From Psychrobacter sp. AH5 (lineage in GTDB: Bacteria > Pseudomonadota > Gammaproteobacteria > Pseudomonadales > Moraxellaceae): DNA of 64,000 bases. The position numbers were made by a program, and so were the translations under genes. The notes under the pieces are model-generated. The model was not told the DNA's origin, ran no database searches, and worked only from the letters and a program-made list of their open reading frames with translations. Position 1 is the first letter of the stretch. The number at the start of each line of letters is the position of its first letter. The DNA is taken from positions 1,426,001 through 1,490,000 of the forward strand of contig NZ_JAMBMT010000001.1 in the NCBI RefSeq assembly GCF_040371085.1. The letters run 5' to 3'. Below are positions 58,330 through 64,000 of this stretch, piece after piece.

Positions 58330-59988
58330 TTATTTTAGGGCGGCCGTCACCTCAGCTAGTAACGGTGGTATATCATGCTTATCGGTTATCACCTCTAGCA
58401 TAATCAACTTATCGTCGGTCGCGACAGCCTTTTTGAGTGCTTCTTTAAGCTCGCCTGCCGTCTCTACTTTAAGAGACAAACAGTTATCCTCATTACCTCC
58501 AAAGACTTGCGGCATCCGCTGCCAGTCGCAGTTAGGAATATCATTATACCGCTCATTTTCCCCATGAATGGCGCGCTCAACCGTGTAGCCGCTATTATTA
58601 ATTAACACTATGATAGGATTGGTGCGATGATGAATCATGATGGATAATTCTTGAATAGTGAGCAGTGCAGAACCATCACCGATCAGCAGCACACCGCGCT
58701 TATCTGTAGAAGCTAAACTTGCTCCTAAGCTTGCTGGCAAGGTATAGCCTATCGAGCCCCACATCGGCTGTCCATAGCAAGTCACCCCATCCGGTAATCT
58801 GACATCGCTTATGCCAAAATAGGAGGTTCCTTGATCCGCAAAAACGACACTATCCGCTTGTAAATGCTCTGCAATGATGTGCCATAAATCCTTTTGTAAA
58901 ATAGCCTCATTATCACCGCCTTGCTGCTCAAACTTAGCTACTGACTCACAAAATGGCTTGGGAATAATCTTAATCCCTGAAGTCATGACTTCATGCAAAG
59001 CTTGCAGCGACTCTTTTAGCGCAATAGGAGCAAAGTTCTGTCCGCCGATGCTCGCCCGTTCATAATGCAAGTCAACGACTCTCTTATCATCAATATCTTG
59101 GCTAAAACCTGCAGTAGTGGTATCGGTAAACTGCACGCCCACTTTTATCAAACACTCGCAGTTCTCAACCGCATCTTTGACCACCGGACGTGAGGCATCG
59201 CCGGCATAAGTACCCGCCCAGCGCTCGCCTTGTTCATCAAGCAAAGTTTTGCCCCATGATAAGGTAGTATAAGGCACCTGAGTATCGGCAATTAAAGCTT
59301 TTAGCTCGTTTTGTAATCCTAAGCGATGTACCATCAAATCAGCTAACAACGTCGTAGTCTTATTCGGCAAAAACATGCTTAGCTGTTGCTTAAAAGCAGT
59401 AAGTGCAGCTTGGCTAGTGATATCCTCTTGGCTATCATTGAGCTTGGTCGTTGGCGGATAGATAGATAATTTTGCTACATCAGGCGATAACATCAAATAA
59501 CCGGGACGATGCTTTTTGAGTACCATACGTATCACCCGATCAATCTCAGAGGCGGCATTTTCAGCGGTAATCTGCGCTCGGGCGACAGTGACAGGCTCGA
59601 CCATTTTGATAAAATGATTAAAAGTACCATCTCCTAAGGAGTGATGCAGACGGCGCTTGTCATGCTGCTGCTGAATCGTTGGGGTGCCCACAACTTGCAA
59701 TACTGGCACATATTCAGCAAAGGAGCCCGCCGTGGCATTAATAGCCGACAGCTCCCCTACGCCAAAGGTCGTCACTAGAGCTGCAAAACCACGCTCACGA
59801 GCATAGCCATCAGCAGCATAACCAGCGTTGAGCTCATTGGTATTACCGATCCAGCGCAGTTTATCTGATTTTATAATGTTATCAAGAAATGATAAATTAT
59901 AGTCGCCAGGTACTCCGAATACTTCGGTAGCACCGGCCTCGCTGATACGGTCAAATAGATAGTCAGCAATAGTATAAGCTTGGCTCAT
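58330..59988 (-). CDS. Indolepyruvate/phenylpyruvate-type decarboxylase
   Basis: 552-aa thiamine-diphosphate enzyme. The N-terminal PYR domain shows VFGVPGDYNLSFLD (with the HisTag-like ANELNAGYAADGYAR catalytic Glu region at about 47-60). A central domain follows, and the PP domain has GDGSALLTIQELSIMIHHRTNPIIVLINNSGYTVERAIHG (about 435-474), the GDG...NN motif that binds Mg-TDP. The HHSLGDGTF block (about 112-120) has the HH pair of 2-keto acid decarboxylases. The substrate is probably indolepyruvate, phenylpyruvate or pyruvate; IpdC is the best guess. It stands alone with an AAGGAT ribosome site. Confidence 0.9.
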   Translation of the reverse strand: MSQAYTIADYLFDRISEAGATEVFGVPGDYNLSFLDNIIKSDKLRWIGNTNELNAGYAADGYARERGFAALVTTFGVGELSAINATAGSFAEYVPVLQVVGTPTIQQQHDKRRLHHSLGDGTFNHFIKMVEPVTVARAQITAENAASEIDRVIRMVLKKHRPGYLMLSPDVAKLSIYPPTTKLNDSQEDITSQAALTAFKQQLSMFLPNKTTTLLADLMVHRLGLQNELKALIADTQVPYTTLSWGKTLLDEQGERWAGTYAGDASRPVVKDAVENCECLIKVGVQFTDTTTAGFSQDIDDKRVVDLHYERASIGGQNFAPIALKESLQALHEVMTSGIKIIPKPFCESVAKFEQQGGDNEAILQKDLWHIIAEHLQADSVVFADQGTSYFGISDVRLPDGVTCYGQPMWGSIGYTLPASLGASLASTDKRGVLLIGDGSALLTIQELSIMIHHRTNPIIVLINNSGYTVERAIHGENERYNDIPNCDWQRMPQVFGGNEDNCLSLKVETAGELKEALKKAVATDDKLIMLEVITDKHDIPPLLAEVTAALK

Positions 59989-60114
59989 AGTGTTTATCCT
60001 TATAATTTTATGTAGGTATGGTGACTGACTAAGTCGTTATAAAGTCATGTTCGTATCTCTTATTAGTCAAAGGCTTTATAGAAATACTTTGGAATACTTA
60101 ATACAAAAATAAGT

Positions 60115-60917
60115 GGTGGTGTTCTAAAAAGTATGCTGGCATCAGACGTAGCCATAATTGACATAAAAGAACACCAGATCGAATACTTTAAAGTGATTAT
60201 CAAGCTTTTTTGAGAAGCAACAAGTCTTTCTAACCGCTCGACGCAATCGGTGTCTAAGACGGCAGTTATTGCCTTCAATCCCTATCGTATGCTGTTTGCC
60301 AATTCGTTTGTTATCACTTTTAAAGGCGGTTATAAAACTGTCCCAGTTGTCCATACTAATAGAGCCATAGCTGACTGTAAGCTGCTTTAAACGTATTCTT
60401 AACTTCTTAGCCGTTTTTAGGTCACGTTTGCCCCAGACATAAGCGACAATCTCATTAGTAGCACGGTCATAAGCGTAGATGAGCCAGACTTTACGCTTCT
60501 TGCGATACACGTAAGTCCAGAACTCATCAACCTCTAAGCGTTCATAATAGTGCTTCTTAGGTACAATCTTGTAAATGGATGAGCCTATGGTGCTAAGCAC
60601 TTTTCCGATGCTAACCTTGGCTATAACGGCTATGTCTCTAACACCACAACCTCGGACAGTCATCAGTCGTATGAGATCTTCTATTCTAGAGTGACAGCCG
60701 TTATAGGTTACTGCATGATCGCCAATAAACTGACGTTTGCAGTCCTTACATTGGTAGTTCTGCTTGCCATAGCTTTTTATGCCATTTTTCTTTAGACTAA
60801 GACTGTGACAGTCGGGGCAATTGATCTGTATTTGTGTCTTCATAACCTCAAATATATCATCTTGCTTCGGCTGTCACCCTTCCTTTATTACCCCAGCATA
60901 CTTTTTGATACACCACC
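60115..60917 (-). mobile_element. IS1-family insertion sequence, 803 bp
   Basis: Ends are visible: GGTGGTGTTCTAAAAAGTAT... (60115-60139) and its inverted copy (60893-60917), matching at 22 of 25 positions. A perfect 8-bp duplication AAATAAGT flanks it (60107-60114 and 60918-60925), as expected for IS1-type transposition. One intact transposase gene fills it. It is inserted about 125 bp upstream of the decarboxylase start, in front of its own direction, so it may have disturbed or replaced that gene's promoter. Confidence 0.95.
60142..60843 (-). CDS. IS1-family transposase
   Basis: 233-aa transposase in one continuous frame, so it does not need the A-rich frameshift used by IS1 of E. coli. 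The N-terminus is a zinc ribbon (INCPDCHSLSLKKNG...YQCKDCKRQFIG) followed by an HTH (VRGCGVRDIAVIAKVSIGKVLSTI). The catalytic part has EVDEFWTYVYRKKRKVWLIYAYDRATNEIVAYVWGKRD (first Asp), SISMDNWDSFITAF (second Asp) and the HTIGIEGNNCRLRHRLRRAVRKT block with the Glu. All catalytic residues look present, so the element may still be active. Confidence 0.95.
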   Translation of the reverse strand: MKTQIQINCPDCHSLSLKKNGIKSYGKQNYQCKDCKRQFIGDHAVTYNGCHSRIEDLIRLMTVRGCGVRDIAVIAKVSIGKVLSTIGSSIYKIVPKKHYYERLEVDEFWTYVYRKKRKVWLIYAYDRATNEIVAYVWGKRDLKTAKKLRIRLKQLTVSYGSISMDNWDSFITAFKSDNKRIGKQHTIGIEGNNCRLRHRLRRAVRKTCCFSKKLDNHFKVFDLVFFYVNYGYV

Positions 60918-60993
60918 AAATAAGTTATATCACAAGATAAGGGTTCGATAACATAGCGACTTTGCCAAATTTTATTTTCTTCGACACAAACTA

Positions 60994-61021
60994 TTGACAG
61001 CATCAAAAAACTGCGTATAAT
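60994..61021 (+). promoter_or_regulatory. Sigma-70 promoter of tRNA-Gly
   Basis: Consensus TTGACA (60994-60999), 16-bp spacer, consensus TATAAT (61016-61021). The tRNA starts 72 bp beyond the -10, so the 5' leader is to be trimmed by RNase P. Confidence 0.9.
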
Positions 61022-61092
61022 GTGCTGTCATCAACTGGCGATACTATTATCAATTCATATCTTGAATACTATAGTTCAGCTACTGATAATTA

Positions 61093-61167
61093 GCGGGATT
61101 AGCTCAGTGGTAGAGCATAACCTTGCCAAGGTTGGGGTCGAGAGTTCGAATCTCTTATCCCGCTCCA
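61093..61167 (+). tRNA. tRNA-Gly (GCC), CCA encoded
   Basis: Folds as a full cloverleaf: acceptor GCGGGAT / ATCCCGC, D arm with AGCTCAGTGGTAGAGC, anticodon loop TTGCCAA giving anticodon GCC, T arm GAGAGTTCGAATCTCT, and 3' T CCA in the DNA. Its own terminator (61175-61218) and a consensus promoter make a one-gene unit. The 3' end is a usual site for island integration; no second copy of the T-arm end appears in the window. Confidence 0.98.
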
Positions 61168-61174
61168 AATACTT

Positions 61175-61218
61175 AAAAAGCCTCACTTCTCTTTATATGA
61201 GCAGTGAGGCTTTTTTTT
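61175..61218 (+). terminator. Intrinsic terminator after tRNA-Gly
   Basis: Stem GCCTCACT / AGTGAGGC with a 15-nt loop and T8 after it. Confidence 0.9.
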
Positions 61219-61431
61219 GTTTAAAATTAGATACTTATTTTCTTAGCAATGTCTTTACTCTAAACAAATACGGTAAAGAAAATTCATAAAGATATTCAGT
61301 TCTTATCGAATAGCCATTTGGTGCCCTTGCAAAATGACGTTAAATGAGATAAAAGTACATCTAGCGTAAAGTACTATTAATATAAACGGCTCATTACAAA
61401 CGTATATCACCGTAGCATATTTGAGTAAATA

Positions 61432-62505
61432 ATGAACTTTATCGATGTTGAGCCCACGTTAGAAAACTACTGGCGAGCCATTATCCTATTTGGTAAAAAT
61501 ACCGCCTCTTATAAGTTTGCTCTTGCTAAAAGCCTAATTGATATTAGTTTGGCGAAAGACTCTGATTTGATCAGCTTAGAGGATTTAGCTTTACCCTACG
61601 CCATGCACCTATGTGAACATTTAAAACATAACCCCAAACAAAGCACTTTTAAAAGTGGTAAGTTTATCAATGCTTGTTATGATTTTAACAATCAAGCTAT
61701 CGGTCAAGACGAGCTGATGCATATCACTACCAAAGAAGGTTTTAAATATGTTTTAGATGCGTTTCATGTGGTCAACACCAAGGCGGTGAATGAGCGATTT
61801 TTTGATGTGATTGATGAGCAGTTTTTTATAGATGAGCGCAAATATAACAAAGGCATTCGGTTAACAGATAACCTGTTCAAGCTATTTTATGTATTTGACA
61901 ATTCTGCTGATAACCTCAACCAAGAAACAGAATCACGCTGGAATTTGGTTGAAAAAGCGTGGGCGCTTAATATGAATAAAAACCTATTAAGTGTTGAATA
62001 CGATAACGCGACGAAACAGCTATTTACCCAAGATACTAACCATAGACGTACTGATATTACATGCTCTCGTGGGGCGTTAAATGGCTATCAAAAAAGTCGC
62101 TGTTTTTATTGCTTTACGCCTATCAGCATTGCCTCCTATCACTCCATGCTTGCTGATGTTGATCATTTTTTTCCGCATACGTTAAAACCACAAGTAGCAA
62201 ATGCGGGTTGCTGTCGTCCGGTGAATGTCGATGGCGTTTGGAACTTAGTATTGTCTTGCACCGATTGCAATCGTGGCGAAAACGGCAAATTTGCCCAAGT
62301 ACCCGCCCCGCAATTACTACAACGTCTACATACGCGTAATGAATACCTGATTAATAGTCATCATCCACTACGTGAAACGTTGATAATGCAAACAGGAAAA
62401 AATGAACGCTCGCGGCAGTATTTTTTGCAAAAGTCTTTTAAATTTTCAAAAGAACATTTACTTCACATTTGGCAGCCTATGCCAAAAGCCAGTCAGTTAT
62501 TTTAA
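61432..62505 (+). CDS. HNH endonuclease (zinc-bound) in a two-gene unit with a methyltransferase
   Basis: 357-aa nuclease-like protein. The C-terminal half has an HNH site: CFYC (about 224-227), DVDHFFPH (242-249), N271 and CTDCNRGENGK (276-286). The four Cys form a structural zinc and DH/H/N give the metal-finger. The N-terminal 200 residues are a separate helical region (ENYWRAIILFGKNTASYKFALAKSLIDISL), also seen next to HNH domains elsewhere and probably a target- or partner-binding part. The stop is one base before the methyltransferase ATG, so the two are translationally coupled. A defence or mobile-element role is likely but unproved. Confidence 0.88.
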   Translation: MNFIDVEPTLENYWRAIILFGKNTASYKFALAKSLIDISLAKDSDLISLEDLALPYAMHLCEHLKHNPKQSTFKSGKFINACYDFNNQAIGQDELMHITTKEGFKYVLDAFHVVNTKAVNERFFDVIDEQFFIDERKYNKGIRLTDNLFKLFYVFDNSADNLNQETESRWNLVEKAWALNMNKNLLSVEYDNATKQLFTQDTNHRRTDITCSRGALNGYQKSRCFYCFTPISIASYHSMLADVDHFFPHTLKPQVANAGCCRPVNVDGVWNLVLSCTDCNRGENGKFAQVPAPQLLQRLHTRNEYLINSHHPLRETLIMQTGKNERSRQYFLQKSFKFSKEHLLHIWQPMPKASQLF

Positions 62506-62506
62506 T

Positions 62507-63118
62507 ATGAATACCCATTCCAATACGCTAGATTTTTATAATAAACATGCTCATGACTTCATTAAGCAAACTCTCGATGTTGATATGCATACGTTGTATC
62601 AGCCCTTTATTAATCACTTATCAAATTCTGATGACTCCCATATTTTAGATATAGGCTGCGGCTCTGGTCGCGATGCGGTATATTTTGCAAGTTTAGGCTA
62701 TCAGGTGACCGCTATTGATGGTAGCCAACAACTGATTGATTGGGCGAAGTGTCATCATGATAGCGATATTGATTGGCAGAGCTGCACTTTTAGTGATTTA
62801 GTGCAAAAGAATGGACCAAACAAGTTCAGCGGGATTTGGGCGTGTGCGTCGTTATTACACGTACCTTTTACTGAGTTATCCACTTTAATAAACACACTAT
62901 TAGCGATGCTAGAAAAGGGTGGCGTTTTTTATATCTCTTTTAAACATGGTAATCATGAGCGCTTCGATAATGGGCGTTTTTTTTGTGATATGAATGAAAG
63001 GCGCTGGCAATTCATTAAGCAAAAGCTCAATTATAATTTCAGCGATACAATTTGGCTAACCGAAGATCAAAGAATCGATAAAACTAAAACGTGGTTTAAT
63101 ATTCTAATTAAGCGATGA
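62507..63118 (+). CDS. Class I SAM-dependent methyltransferase coupled to the HNH gene
   Basis: 203-aa methyltransferase. Motif I is ILDIGCGSGRDAVYFASLGY (about 46-65), followed by VTAIDGSQQLIDWA (acidic residue of motif II). IWACASLLHVPFTELSTLINTLLAMLEKGGVFYISFKHG covers motifs IV-VI. It has no NPPY or PC catalytic motif, so it is not a standard DNA adenine or cytosine methyltransferase; it looks like the small-molecule or TehB-like type. I start it at ATG 62507, one base after the HNH stop. The longer frame that begins inside the HNH gene is just read-through. Confidence 0.88.
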   Translation: MNTHSNTLDFYNKHAHDFIKQTLDVDMHTLYQPFINHLSNSDDSHILDIGCGSGRDAVYFASLGYQVTAIDGSQQLIDWAKCHHDSDIDWQSCTFSDLVQKNGPNKFSGIWACASLLHVPFTELSTLINTLLAMLEKGGVFYISFKHGNHERFDNGRFFCDMNERRWQFIKQKLNYNFSDTIWLTEDQRIDKTKTWFNILIKR

Positions 63119-63238
63119 CTAACTTAAGTTCTCACATTAAGCAATAAATAAGTTAGAGCGCTTAAATGGTCTGGCTTTCTTGTGTGTCCCATTTATTAAC
63201 AACAGCTCAAATCTTTATGTCACTTTAGACTCTAATAC

Positions 63239-63517
63239 TTACGTTCTATAAAGCACTTTAACCACATGCCAGCCAAATTTGGTTTTGACTAAATGCGGGG
63301 TGAAGAGCTCACTGTTAAAACAAACTTTATCAAAAGCTGGCACCATAGCGCCTTTTTTAAACTCCCCTAAGCTGCCGCCTTTTTTACCTGATGGACAGGT
63401 TGAATGTTTCTTAGCCAACACGTCGAACTGAGCGCCTTTTTTGAGCTTAGCGATAATATCCTCCGCCAGCTCTTTGTCTTTGACCAAAATGTGTAATGCG
63501 CTAGCGCTGCGAGCCAT
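63239..63517 (-). CDS. ppiC: Parvulin-type peptidyl-prolyl cis-trans isomerase
   Basis: 92-aa single-domain parvulin that speeds Pro cis-trans isomerisation in the cytosol. The whole chain is the domain: ASALHILVKDKELAEDIIAKLKKGAQFDVLAKKHSTCPSGKKGGSLGEFKKGAMVPAFDKVCFN and the closing VKTKFGWHVVKVLYR. The two active-site His (HIL and GWHVV) and the Cys in STCPSG are present. Length equals E. coli PpiC (93). AAAGG precedes the ATG well. It is convergent with the methyltransferase. Confidence 0.97.
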   Translation of the reverse strand: MARSASALHILVKDKELAEDIIAKLKKGAQFDVLAKKHSTCPSGKKGGSLGEFKKGAMVPAFDKVCFNSELFTPHLVKTKFGWHVVKVLYRT

Positions 63518-64000
63518 AATATAAACCTTTTATAAAGTATTGATGATCGCGGCATTATATCATTACTACGGCAATCCGGTGATGACTGCGAGCAAAGCAA
63601 TCTACCTCCCAACTTTTGGGTAAGTTGATTAATGTTTGTCTGGCAACAGCCATCCACATCCACGTACTCATTATTAACCCTAATTATTACTCACTTAACT
63701 AAGCTATGACAGCTTTTAGAATTATAAAACTAATATGCTCTTACTAAATTTTGCTGAGCTTTATTTTATTTGTAATAAAGCTATTTTGCTGATCATTAAA
63801 GATCTGTATAAAACATAAATCAATCAGTGCTTTATATTTTATTTGAGCACAAATAGACTATCGTTCAGTAAAAACCGACAATGCTTAACCATTTTCTAAT
63901 TATTAATGATTAAGTTTAGTTGAATTTGATAGATTAAAATTAACTTTAAAGTCAGAAAAAAAACCTCGCTACCTAATAAGTAGCGAGGCCTTTATAATTA
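63518..64000. other. Gene-free end of the window
   Basis: 483 bp. It has the ppiC upstream region, then A/T-rich DNA with no credible ORF. A terminator hairpin lies at 63961-63997, so a gene on the far side of the window edge or beyond is probably ending there. Confidence 0.45.
63961..63997. terminator. Intrinsic terminator at the window edge
   Basis: Perfect stem CCTCGCTAC / GTAGCGAGG with a 7-nt loop. The A-rich run before it gives a T-run on the minus strand, so it most likely ends a minus-strand gene that lies to the right of the window. Confidence 0.75.

Noticed and set aside
60063..60278. 71-codon minus-strand frame at the end of the IS1-like element
   Set aside because: It is in a different frame from the transposase, crosses the right-hand inverted repeat, and has no known motif.
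61093..63238. A tRNA-bounded island with flanking att repeats around the HNH unit
   Set aside because: I looked for a second copy of the tRNA 3' end after the methyltransferase and found none in the window, so an att-flanked island is not shown.
63367..63663. 98-codon minus-strand frame overlapping ppiC
   Set aside because: It is an alternative frame of ppiC and its upstream DNA; ppiC has all the parvulin motifs and a good ribosome site.

Overview
The window looks like a chromosomal segment of a gammaproteobacterium of the family Moraxellaceae, most likely a Psychrobacter. This is inferred from protein style, moderate GC with A/T-rich intergenic DNA, a diverged HolD-like protein, and a fused lipoprotein MsrAB; no database search was possible. 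About 50 protein genes, one tRNA, one SRP RNA, two insertion sequences and one large CRISPR array can be supported.

Layout. 1-16000: core metabolism. A partial MATE exporter, accB-accC, a secreted hypothetical protein, leuA divergent from an Lrp/AsnC regulator, an MFS transporter, a UbiB-like kinase, a MoeB-like E1 enzyme, prmC, an AmpG-like permease, a CysB-like regulator, a luciferase-like monooxygenase and a 54-aa membrane protein. 16061-17123: an IS256-like element (zinc-ribbon variant) with intact ends and an 8-bp target duplication; its transposase frame is broken at an A6 run. 17350-36000: an ornithine cyclodeaminase-like gene, chaB, an AEC transporter, mnmG, grxD, ispF, mnmA, purB, roxA, a DASS transporter, a YoaK-like protein, fabI, folE, msrAB and an iron alcohol dehydrogenase. 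36100-42700: a yejA-[gloB]-yejB-yejE-yejF peptide uptake cluster with gloB inside it. 43000-49800: serC, a HolD-like gene, SRP RNA, a SIMPL-domain protein, an MBL/rhodanese fusion, an NhaC-type antiporter and phhB.

50157-52404 is a subtype I-F-like CRISPR array of 38 identical 28-bp repeats and 37 spacers, each exactly 32 bp. No cas gene lies anywhere in the window. A hairpin-rich stretch with a degenerate repeat-like motif follows it. Next come a Spy-like lipoprotein divergent from a CpxRA-like two-component system, a PACE exporter, cytochrome b561, a DsbA/FrnE-type gene broken by one in-frame stop codon, a DUF4031 gene and an indolepyruvate-type decarboxylase. An IS1-family element (60115-60917, 8-bp duplication) precedes tRNA-Gly. 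After the tRNA sits a tightly coupled HNH endonuclease plus SAM methyltransferase pair, then ppiC.

The accessory parts most worth attention are the cas-less array and its spacers against repeat-coding DNA, the HNH-methyltransferase pair beside the tRNA, and the frameshifted transposase. The rest is largely ordinary housekeeping.
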